Source: Cycas panzhihuaensis
Lineage: Eukaryota > Cycadophyta
Assembly (NCBI GenBank): GCA_023213395.1
Contig: CM041465.1
Span: 37,269,741-37,333,740, forward strand
Reading direction: 5' to 3'
Length of the DNA: 64,000 bases
Shown one piece after another: positions 11,081 through 22,379 of this stretch; positions within the stretch are counted from its first letter, which is position 1; every line of letters begins with the position of its first letter. The translations under genes and the position numbers were made by a program. The notes below the pieces were generated by a model that saw only the letters and a program-made list of their open reading frames with translations, did no database searches and was not told the origin of the DNA.

Positions 11081-12298
11081 GAGGGTATACGAATACCTAG
11101 CAACCGTAAAGTCCCAAAGGTAATTAGATCGTGCGGAAGAAGGAATTTCATTAGAAAAGCGAGCCGTACCGGCTCATTAGTGGAGAATTGTATAAATTGG
11201 GACGAGATGACATATTGCGGCGTTGTGTTCGGACATGAGACAAATCAGTTATGTCGCGAGCACATGAAGGAGCGTGGTGGCCACATGGGGAAATTGGCCA
11301 CATGGCGGAAAATCTTGACGTCGGGATTCGTGGCCATCAATGTTCGGACGATGTGAAGAAATGGGTTCAAGCATGCGACCACGCGCCAGCAGTGGGGAAA
11401 CCTAGCAAGCGGGATTTCCACCGTTGCATCCTATACTACCCTTGGCACCGCTTGAAAAGTGGGGACTCGACTTTGTGGGGCCGATCAAACCCGGCGAGAC
11501 GACGATCAAACGCTCGATATATTCTAGTAGCCACCGACTACACGACAAAGTGGGTAGAAGCACGTGCATTGAGGAAAGCCGTCTGAGAAAGCACAAGAAG
11601 ATTTACATGCGGTGATAATCACGAGATTTGGATGCCCCTTGGAGATTGTGAGTGACCAAGGTGCCCATTTCCTTAACCAAACCATGGAAGCATTGACAAG
11701 CGCCTTCATGATCGCCCATCGGAAATCAACCCCATACTATCCCGAGCCAACGGTCAAGCGAAAGCTCCAACAAGATAATCGAAAGCATTTACGGAAGATA
11801 TGCGACATCGGCGGATCAGTTGGGCGAAGTTACCTTCCGTACTATGGGCTTTAAATGCGACGTATAGCGATCGGTGGGGCAAACACCATTTCAACTTGTG
11901 TATGGCACGAAGCCATCCTTCCAAGCGAGTTCGAGATACCCGGCTTGCGGTGGCAATACAATGCCGACTCGGCGACCTCCGATCCACAGGCAGCGGTTGG
12001 AAGATTTAATACGGTTGGAAGAAACGCGACATCTAGCAAATTGGGTGCGACATATAGAAAAAGACGACAAAAGGCATGGCATGACCGCCATTTGAGGAAA
12101 CCACAATTCAATGAGGGTGATCACGTATTGCTTTACGACAGCAAATTCAAAAACCCCGGGAAACTCAAGATGCGATGGTTGGGACCATACATCGCAGAAA
12201 GAATTTTCAAGAATGGTTCAGTGCAGCTTCGAGAAATCGACGGACCCTTGCTACCAACACGGGTAAATAGTAGCAGACTCAAGTCCTATATCAAGTAG
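11080..12298 (+). pseudogene. gypsy integrase (H2)
   Basis: Integrase inserts the DNA copy into the genome. Pieces in shifting frames match the intact H4 enzyme: zinc-binding N-terminus near 11225-11400, LDFVGPIKPGE, RYILVATDYTTKWVEARAL, FGCPLEIVSDQGAHFLNQT, and a C-terminal part with HDRHLRKPQFNEGDHVLLYDSKF and MRWLGPYIAERIF (GPY/F module). The ORF ends near SRLKSYIK at 12298, matching the H4 end. No chromodomain follows. Multiple frameshifts make it inactive. Confidence 0.85.
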
Positions 12299-12479
12299 CC
12301 AGTCACCAGCCGGATCAGCTGGTTGTACCATAGCGTATTGCATGATATTGAGGCAATCGACTGCCTTGATACCGAGCCATGATCCAGTTCGGTATGGATA
12401 TAAAAATTGAAAAAAAATTGGAAAAAATAAAAATAACCGTAACTCAATTCTGATATAAGCAATGAAAGATAATCCGAGA

Positions 12480-13040
12480 AAAACCGGAGGAATTCATCGG
12501 ACAAGCGAATTACAGTGCGTACCAAAGCAGTGCGTTACTGTGCACGTCTGATTGGACAGTGATAAAAGTGTAAAATATACTATACGTACCAAGCAATTCA
12601 TAAAAGTACGCATAGTGGAAAAAGTGGCTCGAATTATACTATGCATACGAGAAAATGCAGCGTGCAGTGCGCATAGTAGAAATAATTTTAAGTGACTCAA
12701 TTACATTATCGTGCACGAAAAAATGCGTGAGCAGTGCCACGGTGTACGGGAGGCGTAAACTCGAGTCATACATTATACGTACCAACGGCGTGCGTGTCCA
12801 GATGCATAGCATGTAAAAGAGACTTAAAGGGCTATGTGTGTTATCGTGCCAAAGAAAGTACGTGTCGAGTACGCACAATAGCAATTTTAAGCGATATCGT
12901 ACCAAGGGCACGTATAAGACAAAATCATAAAGCGACAAATTATTAAGTACTGCGAACATTCCGTGCGATGCAGCGAGCGGAAACGGACCACGCGGCGCGC
13001 AAGGGTTTGCTCGGTGCGTCACGGTGACGAGCGATTGAAG
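12480..13040. repeat. degenerate GTAC-rich repeat spacer before ORF3 (H2)
   Basis: A non-coding spacer between integrase and ORF3, built of degenerate units about 55-70 bp long. Each has a TATACGTACC-like box and a GTACGCA/GTGCGT-like box facing it. The same arrangement lies on the opposite strand in H4 (about 61690-62150). Facing boxes could form hairpins. Role unknown; a promoter for ORF3 or a structural RNA region are possibilities only. Confidence 0.6.
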
Positions 13041-13119
13041 CGGCAAGCGTTCCTGAATGCGTATGTGCGGTTCTCTGCGTGCGCTTAGGTTTTTGTTTTA
13101 CTCGAAATTCACGGCCATC

Positions 13120-14230
13120 ATGAGTACGGTAGGGCGCCAAGAGGCATACATTCCTAAGCTGAAACAGGACCTCCAAGCCCTACCAGCGACATTTCAGACA
13201 AAGATCAAGCAGGCAGGTTAGACAGACTATATTTTCTGCAACCCCATGTATTATGACCCACAGTTAATGGACCAAATCACGCTGACCCTAAAAAAGCAAA
13301 TGCAAAGCTAAATTGGATGCAGAAATAGTCCACACCATTACTGGACTTCCCAAGGAGGGCAAAGTTCCATTGGGAACCAAGAGGTCAGAGGTGGGCAGAA
13401 ATGTGGATGAAAAATTATGCCATCCTAACACCCGAGATAATGTCGGGCGGAATCGGGGTGGCCGACATCATTGATATCAAATTGCATTGGGTGGCTAGGG
13501 TAATTAATTCCAGTTTTTGTCAAAAGAAAATATACCTACATTCGAGGAGGTATGATGCGTGTACTCTTGCAAATTCGGGATGGAGAAGGAATGAATCGGT
13601 CCGAATTTTTAGCGAAAAAATATGAGGCGGATTATAGGAAATCGGGACACAACCCTTAGCCATCCTTCATTGCTTGGCTATTCTATTTTACCGGTGTCAG
13701 GAAGTCCAACTAACCGTAACCACTATTTCTCCTCGGGAACCAATCATTAAACAAAGGTTGCGAGTTCCCGCAACCACGACTACCGGTATGGAAGTTAAAA
13801 GGAGAATTGAAACAAATGCAGAAAGTACTTACACGGTTACAAAAACCCGGTACACTGTTCCTCACAGACAAAGCAAGCTGTCCATCGGCGTGGGAAGAGG
13901 AGGAAAGGAGAGGAAGAGTCGGAAGAAGAGAAAGAGGAGGCGAGAAGCATCACAGGAAGATTGGGAAGACTTCCCAGCAGCAGAAGAGGTTGGAGAACCC
14001 TCGGCACCGCCTACACCACAGGACAAGCAGGGCCAATTATACAGATGATTCAGGATATGGAGGCAGGGTACAAAGCAGAGATAGCAACCCTTCAGAGAAG
14101 ATAAAGGAAAAGGCGCCATCATTGCTACCCCGACACAAATAAATGAAGAAATGCAGGACAACCAAGGCGGCGGGAGCCGCCTTGAAGCAGTGGGGAGGGA
14201 TACCCAAATTTTTGACTTTTGGAGTTTTGT
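13120..14230 (+). pseudogene. ORF3, extra 3' ORF of the gypsy H family (H2 copy)
   Basis: A decayed copy of the ORF found intact in part in H4. It opens MSTVGRQEAYIPKLKQDL at 13120 and keeps YIFCNPMYYDP, TGLPKEGK, NTRDNVG-to-SGGIGVADII, RGGMMRVLLQIRDGEGMN, FYRCQEVQLT and TTISPREPIIKQ-like blocks in different frames, then an acidic/basic tail near 13890-13980. An in-frame stop follows QAG at about 13218, and frameshifts follow. It lies after integrase and before the 3' LTR, in the sense direction. Function unknown; see the H4 entry. Confidence 0.7.
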
Positions 14231-14272
14231 TGAGCAAGGATGCTCAAACCCATAGCTATTGACCCGGATAGA

Positions 14273-15088
14273 TGTTGGCATCAAAATTGACTCAATGGTC
14301 GTGTGAGGACCAGAGGTAGGTCGAGATAACTGGGTTGTGCAGTGCGGACCCGTGCGGAGGTGCGCCGCAGCAGCGGCAGGCGTGCAGGTGCGTATGGCAG
14401 TGCGTGCACAGGCAGATGCGCATGGCGAGGCGTGCCGATGGCGGAGCATCAGCGAGCGGCGGATGCGCATTACTCCGAGGACCGGTGAAGACACAGGAGG
14501 TGCCAGACGTACGTACGGACGTACGGAACCAAAGGAAGAATTAATTAAGGTTAACCAAAGAGATTAAGTGAAGAGGTACGCATGGCTGAAAGGGTACGGT
14601 TATGACAGGCAGTCATAACCCTTCAGCCAAAAGGTACCAACAGGAGTACTTAAGGAGGTACGCATGATTCACCTGGTTAGGGTGAGAGCCGGAGATCAAG
14701 GGTACGCAAAGGTGCAGATGACAGTACGTATGACAGCCGATTGGAGCATGAGTGCATGATAAGTACCATCTGGGTACGCATATGTAACAGAGGACTGTAT
14801 GCCGCTGGAATGCTCAGGAACGCATTCCAGCCCCTGTGTAAATAAACTGTTGAATTAATAAAAGAAGAGTTATGTGGAAATTGGTGCATTCTTGATGTGT
14901 GTAGATGATGTGCTGAAGTATGTATTGAATTCTGTACTGCTGTGTACCATTCTGTGAATTATATATGGAATTATATGTGGAATATATGTGTATAACCATG
15001 TTGACAGTGTCCTAAAACTAGACTATAGCGCTGTGTAACCTTGACAAGTGCACTGATTCCACAAGGGAGTGGAATCTATAAGTCAACA
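14273..15088 (+). repeat. 3' LTR of H2
   Basis: It begins TGTTGGCATC after GACCCGGATAGA (the polypurine-tract position; H4 has GACCCGGGATAGA there) and ends GTCAACA followed by the AATAT duplication. The hairpin is at 14584-14628. In the block where the 5' LTR is aberrant, this copy agrees with H3 and H4. Confidence 0.9.
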
Positions 15089-15744
15089 AATATTTGAAGA
15101 TTGATTATGTTTCCCCGATTTCTTTTATATTTTACAATGGTGCATATTTTATCTTTCTTTATCATGGTTTCATAAATTCTTATATAATATTTTTAACATG
15201 ATATCTGAGCACTTGTGTAATTTTCTATCAGTAATTGTCTTGTTTCAGATTTGATGTACACATATTGTTTTATTTCTTACTTGCACTTTCTAATTTGAGT
15301 GGCAATCTTACATATAAGAGGGAGAACTGACATGCTATCCATTGGGTAATTGAAAGTGTTGGTTCAGGCATAAAACTGTTTCTTTTTGGTAAAAATCTTC
15401 TATTAATATAAGGCAGGTGTTTCATGTAAAAGCATCTACTTTGTTTTAGAGTTGATGTATTTGTCATATTTTTTATATAGTTTTAGAAAACATTAATTTT
15501 TCTGTATCTCGGTATCCTATAAATTTGAAATTTGAAGCATGCATACCCGTTCATCTACTTGCATGGGTATAAACTCATCATGCAATTTAAATTTCCAATG
15601 CAGTGCCCAGCTTCATATATTAGCGAAGTTCAGAGTTATGGTTGAATGAAAACAATGCATGTGCTTTCTCACACACAGTGATGTCTTCTGTTGACTATAC
15701 ATGGCATCGTGAATGCTCAACTTATCCCCTATTTTTCCTTTTAG

Positions 15745-15838
15745 ACATTTTTTGGACCATCAATACGGCACTGCAAAGAATGATCAGCAGAAGTGTTTGA
15801 CACAATCTGATGGCACTGCCCTTCAGAAAAGAAAGTGA
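15745..15838 (+). CDS. possible terminal exon (weak)
   Basis: A pyrimidine-rich tract with TTTTAG precedes position 15745. Read in phase 1 it gives about 30 open, polar codons (HFLDHQYGTAKNDQQK..) and stops at TGA 15836-15838. No family is recognised. Its stop makes it unsuitable as a coding exon joined to the PPR exon downstream, so it would belong to another transcript or be chance. Confidence 0.15.
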
Positions 15839-16652
15839 ATTTAAACTCTGGGCTGAATAATATTCATTTGTATCTCTCCCTTGTCATAAAATCTATAGGT
15901 AGCTCTTAAAGAATTTTGCTCTTATCCTGCAAAATTGTTGGAACTTGTTAATGTAAGTACTTAAAAAGGTTGACTGAGAAGTTTGCCTGACCATTAGGGT
16001 CTGGAGTAGTATATGGAGAACATTCTTTTGTCATCTGCATTTACTTATATTCACAGAAGTCATGAAATGCATTTGCCTTGGTTGATAAGAACCAGTTTCT
16101 GGATAAGTGAGAGTGATGCCCTTCTCTCTCAAGCACTCTGTCCATGCTCCTGTTTTGTAAAAGATGGTATCTTTCCCCAATGGCAGGACTGCATGCTACC
16201 CATGTTCAAAATATGAGGATGGGTTAGGGAGTAATTTGGAATAACACGGTTCTTTGAAAATAATGTGAAAAAAAAAGAGACATATTTAAGAAAATGACTC
16301 TTCTGCATTTACTATGTCTGCTGTTTTCACTGTGTTTCTATGTTATAAGCGTTCTGTGTTGTAATTAGTTTAGGTTCAGTAGGTCCTAACATAAATTTTC
16401 ATTTTTGTCTAATTTCTTTTTTGGTGGGCCAGCCAATGTCGAAAGGTTAAGAGTGTTCGAAGTTGACTGAAAACACCCAATGTGACCAAGGGTTGCAACA
16501 TGTTGAGTGCATGCCCAAAAAATGGCAATTTTTTGAAAAAATGTGGTCAGCCTAAAAAATACGATAAAAACATGTTTTCCCCAAAAAATGACTCTACTGT
16601 GCTATTGGGTGGCAATGAGGTAAGGAATATGTTTTCCATCTGCTAAATTAGC

Positions 16653-16706
16653 ATCTCAGCTATTAAACATCTGGTTTCAATCTCAGCTATTAAACATCTG
16701 ATTTCA
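16653..16706. repeat. 27-bp tandem duplication
   Basis: Two adjacent copies of a 27-bp unit starting ATCTCAGCTATTAAACATCT, differing at one base (CTGGTTTCA versus CTGATTTCA). Simple duplication in the putative intron. Confidence 0.8.
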
Positions 16707-17194
16707 AGGGACTTTCCTAAGAAGTTGTCTATTGGGACTGGCTTAGATAGCACTTGCAACAAGAAGTTTCGTGAGTTAATAAAGTTTTGAGATTTTTCTC
16801 CAAAAGCATGTCATTGCGAAGTCCTTTATTTGGTGGTCCAACCTAATCAAGCTAGTCTTTATTCTAGGCACGCAGAATTTGTTTGAAATGACTATGTGGG
16901 CCTCTCTTTTCCAAAATTGTGTGTCCATAGAGAGGTCTTGTAAACATATAAGCAATTTGTTTTTTTCCCCCTTTTGTAGGGCTACTGAGAAGTATATCCT
17001 TTATCAAAAAATGAATGAAATAGAAAAGTAAATTTTCAGTATACTTTTCTTCTTCCATTTGCACATATTAGACCTTCTGAGGGCCATTATAAATCTCTGA
17101 CAACATTTAATTTATAACAATTGGGACCTCCTAGTCTTGGCTTGTTTTCGTTACATTCTGTATTTTTGAATGATTAATATTTTGCACCATGCAG

Positions 17195-17407
17195 GTGATA
17201 AAATGGATACTGAGCAAGGGACAGGCCACAACATTGGGAACTTATGAGCAGCTAATACGTGCTTTGGACAAAGACCGCAGGGCAGAGGAGGCACATGCAT
17301 TCTGGGAGAAGAGAATAGGCAGTAATTTGCATTCTGTGTCTTGGCAAATGTGCACACTTATGATATACATATATAGTCGAAATAACATGCCTGAAAGGCT
17401 TATAAAG
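17195..17407 (+). CDS. internal exon of a host PPR-like gene
   Basis: Exactly 71 codons, phase 0 at both ends, between a 3' splice site (TTTTGCACCATGCAG) and a 5' splice site (AAG/GTAACC). The peptide opens VIKWILSKGQATTLGTYEQL, followed by IRALDKDRRAEEAHAFW, HSVSWQMCTLMI and YSRNNMPERLIK. It resembles a helical-repeat exon of small plant PPR-like proteins; from memory the nearest are of the Arabidopsis AT4G18975/AT4G21190 type, organelle-linked RNA-binding family members. No stop or frameshift is present, unlike all neighbouring element ORFs. Upstream and downstream exons are not found in the window, so introns are very long or the exon is a stranded fragment. Confidence 0.7.
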
Positions 17408-18737
17408 GTAACCAGTGAATTGTTGAATATAGTTTTTTAATCAACTGATTGAATAGTGTCTTAAGGGTATTTTGCAGTCACTATCATGTATTTTTAACAA
17501 ATGCTTAGATGTGTTTAATAATGAAATTATTATTACTTATGATCATCAGTTTTTTGTAACACTTGCATTCTATCATGTATCAAGAGCTTACAAAAAAGAG
17601 GGCATATAGGCTAGGCTGACACTGCATGCTTACTTGTGTGGAGATCACAGAACAAATGCCCAACATATTAATGTTAAAAGTTACTAGCTTAAAAGTATAA
17701 ACAGATCCTACATCAATTTAGTTGGTGGCAACAAAATGGAACACTTACTTGCTAGCTTACACTTGGTTCCATAAGCTTTATAATCACACAGCTTTTGAGT
17801 CATGAGACTCATCTTGCATAACGTTAGCATGCTCTTGATTGTCCATCATTTCAAGAAATTGGGTTGCTTGCAACATGCTTGGATCCTATTTGTTTTTCAT
17901 ACTAACATGAATATCTTAAAATGGTTGGTGATTAGGGCCTCTGGCATTCGGAATAGCATGGGATTCTGATGTATCCTACATTATTTTCTTGATACTGTTT
18001 TTGTATTTCTTTTTTGTTGCACGAGATGATTCTATTGATTGGAAATGATACATACTGTTGCAACAAAATTAGGGAAGAAAAATTTGATCCCCTCTGTCTT
18101 CATGGATGATAGAACGTGATCCGAAATAAAACATATGCTAGCCATCCCTAGGCTGACTTGAAGAGCACAAAATGTGTCTTATGTAACAGCCCTTGTCTTG
18201 ATTGAGATGACATGAATAGTAACGTACATAGGACTTATTTCTATTAATTACTCAACACGGAAAGTGTGGAAGCAAATGCATTCTATTCTAAAGCAATTCA
18301 TACATCATGCCAATTAAGAGGAAAATGTTCTAGGTGAAGCTGCGAGTATGAGAAAGATGCAATTATGATTTAGAACACCATCGTCGGGCATTTGCATGCA
18401 CATTGCCCTTAGCAGTCTATAAGTGGGCACCCATTCCTGTCACCATTTCCAGCTTTTGCAATGCCCTTGTTCATTCACTAACACCCACATCGGTGGTGAC
18501 CTGAAATTGGTATCAAGTTTTCATTTTCCGACATCAAATTTCATCGGTCCTCCTGGAGTTGGTTTCTCATTAGAACCGTTTCAAGTTCTGTGGCTCTCTT
18601 GAACTTACTGGCCAAATATAAGTTTAGGTGGTGTAATTGAGGATAGGAGATACGTCTGACTGCCTCATGGACAATTAGCATCACTAACATGGGACCTTGC
18701 CCATATTCTTAGCCCAGGGGTGCCTCCTCCATAGCAA
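17408..18737 (+). other. host-like non-coding DNA downstream of the PPR exon
   Basis: AT-rich; begins with a good donor site. No second PPR exon, element protein or clear repeat was recognised. Probably intron. Confidence 0.5.
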
Positions 18738-18853
18738 GAGATTGTCCCCGAGCAGTGCGTGCGTGCGTGGAGATAGATAGCCCGTAAGCAATCCGAGGAG
18801 ATAGTTTGCGAACAGTCCGTGTGCAGAGATAAATAGCCCGTGAGCAGTCGGTG
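18738..18853. repeat. about 28-bp tandem repeat, four degenerate units
   Basis: Units begin GAGAT at 18738, 18770, 18798 and 18826 and share GAGATA..TAGCCCGTAAGCA- and GAGCAGTCCG-like cores. GC content is higher than in the flanks. A TTTATAAACCCGTGAG box follows near 18907. Confidence 0.6.
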
Positions 18854-19079
18854 GGAATAATACGTGGTAGTCTGCGGATATAGTGCGTGGGGTACTACCA
18901 AGAGGGCTTTATAAACCCGTGAGCCCTGCAGATAGCAGCCCATGGAAGTCGATTAAATCAGAAGAGGGATGGTCCTGGCCTAGCAGTGTGCCAAGCCGAT
19001 AGACCAACGAGTCATGCACTATCATCACATAGCCCCGTATTTTATCAGATGCAGAGGACTTACACCCATGGAACCATGG

Positions 19080-19157
19080 AAGTGATCACGCCAAAAACGC
19101 CACGCAAGTGACTACGCCAAGCGCCCACAACCACGTAAGTGATCACGCCAAAAGGCG
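19080..19157. repeat. CACGCC-type short tandem repeat, three units
   Basis: Units begin AAGTGATCACGCC (19080), AAGTGACTACGCC (19106) and AAGTGATCACGCC (19137), separated by GC-rich filler. With the 28-bp repeat upstream this makes an unusual GC-rich, directly repeated island of about 450 bp in AT-rich DNA. Confidence 0.65.
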
Positions 19158-19770
19158 ACCTTGATGTGGTAGACTCATATTAGGTGGCTAGGTCATCGGG
19201 GGCATTTTTTATTTCCTTTCTACACTTTATTTTTATGCTCTTATGGTACCTATTTTGAGATTAATATAAACTAATATTAGGTGATCTTAACGTAAACCGT
19301 ATTAATGTGTAGTTGGTTATAGATTTCACGTGGTTCGTTTCTCAATTGACCCAACAAACATATCCACCAAAATCAATGTATAAATATTTTGCATTATTGA
19401 TAAAATGCTGGGCTCTCGTTTTGGGACTCTGGACTTTGATGGGAGGATAAGACATTTTATTTAAGAGCTGGATTCAAAGACATTGGGGAGTTTCTAAAAA
19501 TATGTTATGATTTTTAGTTCTTTTATTTTACACCCAGCCTATTTTTGTTTCATAAAAATATCTAAATCATATATGTATATTTGTTGGAAAATGCTTGGAA
19601 GCATTGGAGTTAATTAGAGATGAACAAACCGTAAATGTAGATATCAAGGACTTTTGTGATTGAATGGAGCGCTTATCCAGTGAGTTAAATCTTTCTTCTT
19701 GAGTGATTCTTCTACATATGTCAATGAATTCATGGTCAATATGCTAAATCCTATATTGTCTAGATCAATA
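19158..19770. other. non-coding left flank of element I
   Basis: AT-rich DNA, no ORF of note. Ends CAATA (19766-19770), the left target-site duplication of element I, and was contiguous with 29917 onward before that insertion. Confidence 0.5.
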
Positions 19771-20397
19771 TGTGCGCCTCTCCTTGTATGACTAACAAAT
19801 ATACCAGAATTCATCACAAGGAAAGACACAGATTGGTGAGAACATCATTAACCAATTTTATTCATGGAACAAAGGGCACTGTGTCTGGTCCTCTCACAAC
19901 CAGACACAGGCTTGGGTAATTACAACAGAGGACAACCCCTCACACGGTAAACAATTTCTTGCCCAGATCACTATTTACATACATACATGTTTATTCCTTT
20001 CCTACTTTTTCTTATATATGGTTAATACACAGTTACATAATTGTCTTTTTAGTTTTTGTTTTATCCTTTTCTTAACTAATTACTGTCACGCCCAACTCGC
20101 CCATACCGCCTCGATGCCCAAGTTGCACTCAGGTCTGCAGTCCTTACTGGTTGCGGCAGCAGTCCTTATTGGTTGCAGCCACGATCTTCACTGGTTGCAG
20201 CAACAATCCTTACTGGTTGCAGCCATAGTCTTCACTGGTTGCAATGACAGTCCTTACTAGTTGCAGCAATAGTCTTCTGTGGTTGCAATGGCAGTCTTCT
20301 CTAGCTGCAGCAACAGTCTTCTCTAGTTGCAGTGCACTCTTTACTAGTTGCACTTCATCTTAATTTTACTACAAAATGGATGTTTAAGCCGCACACA
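19771..20397 (-). repeat. 3' LTR of element I
   Basis: Begins TGTGCGCCTCTCC and ends GCCGCACACA on the plus strand. Matches the right LTR over its length. It contains a TTATATATGG box and an internal minisatellite at about 20130-20355. Immediately inside, the minus-strand polypurine position reads GCCACGGAGA. Confidence 0.9.
20130..20355. repeat. 22-24-bp minisatellite inside the LTR of I
   Basis: About ten degenerate units of the type CAGTCTTCACTGGTTGCAG, alternating CTTACTGGTTGCAG, CTTCACTGGTTGCAG and CTTCTCTAGTTGCAG. The right LTR has a matching array at about 29608-29872 that differs in unit make-up. Confidence 0.8.
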
Positions 20398-20462
20398 TCT
20401 CCGTGGCAGCCACTTTGAACGAGTACCATACTCGTTCTCAAAACCTCAAAATACCAATTCCC

Positions 20463-22143
20463 CTAATTCCTCTTTTGAGCTTCTCTAATCTTTGCCTTTT
20501 CCCTGCGTATGTATTCCATCTCAGGTCTTGCTACTTGAGGAGGCAATCTCAACCCATTCCGCCTTATATATTCACATAACAGAAAAACATCTTGCATTGT
20601 ATCTAGCAAAGCCAATGTTGGCCTTTCCCGTAATGTAGTCGCCAATTTCTTGATTCAACTCATTATTCACCCTTTCTGTTAATTCCAGCTGGTCTCTATA
20701 AGCATTGCGTTCCTTCCACAAATTCTTGCACCACTCTGATTTTTCATCGGGTTTTATTATCCATGCTCCTAATCGATGATATACTGGCTGCATATCTACT
20801 GGAATATATTTATCAAATCTTATCTTAAATTCCTCCAATTGTGGGCCTACTTCATTTATGTCGTCTACCCAATCCATTATAAATTTTTTCAAAGAGTCCA
20901 ATTTTCCTTAAGTGATTTGATTAATCCTTTTTAATGAATCTTTTGGTGGCCTTGCTCTACTTTCTAATTACAGAACCAAATGCTCGTTACCTTTGCCAAA
21001 AATGACGTTTTCCAATTTGTTATGTCTTGTTCATCACATTCTATCGGATCCAATCCTTCCTCCAAAATTTCTTTACCTACATTAAACTCAATCTCCGGTG
21101 GCTGGTTATCCAATTTTCTATAATCGCTTTCTTTTTCTTCTCTTGAGCCAATCTTCTCATTTTTTGTTTATGCTTTTCATTATCCATTTCTATGGCTCTC
21201 TTAGGTCTTTCTTCCCTTCTTTCCTCCTCCTCCGGTTCTTCTTTGGGTATTATATCTGCAATCCTAGTTACTTCTTCTTCTAACAACCTAACATCTTTTC
21301 CATCCTCCTCCTTTCCCTTGTAGTCAGATTCGGTGAGGTCTTGAATCCCTACTGCAACCTGTCTCATTTGGTACAATCTTTGTACCCAATCCTGGACTTT
21401 ACTTTGCACTTCCTCCCAGTCTTCTAAGTTGCTATTTGTCCAACAGGCTAATAATGCTCGTTCCTTCCTTCCTTTCGACATACTGACCTCCGGACACTGG
21501 TAAATGAGCAATCCCTGCAAAATTGTTACATAATAAAAAGAAACAGTTTTATTTGATTCCAGAATTGTTTGTAAATTTATTCTTATTCGTTCCATTACAA
21601 ATTTTGACCAATTCAACAGTTTCCCTTGAGCTACCCGATTAATCATCGTTCTTAGATTAGCTGGCACAAATGTGTTCTTCTGATTCAACACAATTTTGGT
21701 AAAGATTAAATGCGCTAAAAACCACTTTTCCGGAGACCGAATCCCTGCTATCCTGATGCCTGAGGTAGATGCATCCTTACTCTTAGCTCCAATTATCTTT
21801 GCAGCTTCTTCCCTAGGGATCTGTGTGTCCCTCTTAATTACTTCACCCTCTTTTGGAAGTCCGTGACTTCTGCTATGATATCTTCTGAAATTCACACCAT
21901 TTCTGGATATTCAACAATCAAGGGAATTACTACTTGCAAGGATTTGATTGAATTTGGCAGAATTCCTACCATTATAAACTTATGTAGTCCAACCTTTGTG
22001 ATCAATTTCTTCTGTTCATCGTCATTGTTCATAACCTCCCATTTTGCCCGAATTCGTGGATCATCATTTTCCCTGATCAACAATGTTCTTGTCATTATGT
22101 TGAATACTTCAAGTGCGACTACAATTGTCGTCTTTAACTCCAA
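20463..22143 (-). pseudogene. ORF3, extra 3' ORF of element I
   Basis: An accessory ORF downstream of integrase, broken into about four open pieces by frame changes near 21890, 20900 and 20600. The 272-codon central piece has GLPKEGEVIKRDTQ, STSGIRIAGI, WFLAHLIFTKIVLNQKNT, LLNWSKFVMERI and LLIYQCPEVSM, aligning block by block with H4 ORF3. An acidic stretch (KEEPEEEERREERPK) and coiled-coil-like helices (LWKERNAYRDQLELTERV, YIRREKAKIREAQKRN) follow. No signal peptide or membrane segment is evident, so it is not env-like in sequence. The general shape recalls the plant-transposon protein domain (inference). Confidence 0.7.
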
Positions 22144-22160
22144 CTCTATCTTGCTTTAAG

Positions 22161-22358
22161 TGCAACCTTCTGTATTAACGTCTACTGCGACCTGCACATT
22201 CTTCCTGCACCGCCGCGCTATATCCTGCAACAAAATCCGTTCTATAACTATCACAAATGCAACCTTCCGTGTTAACGTCCACTGCGACCTGCGCATTCTT
22301 CCTGCCTGCATAACTGCACTATATCCTACAACAAAATCCGTTCTATAACTGTCACAGG
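22161..22358. repeat. about 100-bp tandem duplication in the integrase-ORF3 spacer
   Basis: Unit 1 (22161-22257) and unit 2 (22258-22358) share TGCAACCTTC, TTAACGTC, ACTGCGACCTGC, CATTCTTCCTGC and ACAAAATCCGTTCTATAAC. A third unit begins at 22359 and fades. H2 and H4 also carry a different repeat array at this position. Confidence 0.8.
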
Positions 22359-22379
22359 TGCAACCTTCTGAGTCGCCAT

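Larger units (their letters stand above)
4739..15088 (+). mobile_element. complete gypsy element H2 (Tat/Athila-like), decayed
   Basis: A 10.35-kb element with direct LTRs (4739-5549 and 14273-15088) and a perfect AATAT duplication (4734-4738, 15089-15093). Order: LTR, PBS, gag, protease, linker ORF, RT, RNase H, integrase, repeat-rich spacer, ORF3, LTR. No chromodomain follows integrase. The RT block FTDGFSGYNQ and the extra 3' ORF suit the non-chromovirus Tat/Athila branch (inference). Many frameshifts and stops make it non-autonomous. It sits in host-like DNA that may be an intron. Confidence 0.9.
15089..17194 (+). other. host-like non-coding DNA upstream of the PPR exon
   Basis: AT-rich DNA with no recognised element protein. 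If the downstream exon belongs to a live gene, this is intron. A candidate terminal exon at 15745-15838 and a 27-bp tandem duplication at 16653-16706 are the only marked structures seen. Confidence 0.5.

Noticed and set aside
13862-14494. 210-codon antisense frame across H2 ORF3 and the start of the 3' LTR
   Set aside because: It crosses from ORF3 into the LTR, has a low-complexity Ser/Leu/Phe-rich sequence and is a shadow of the Glu/Lys-rich ORF3 tail.
20130-20355. CRISPR-like array
   Set aside because: Units are contiguous and degenerate with no unique spacers, and the array lies inside both LTRs of a plant retrotransposon.
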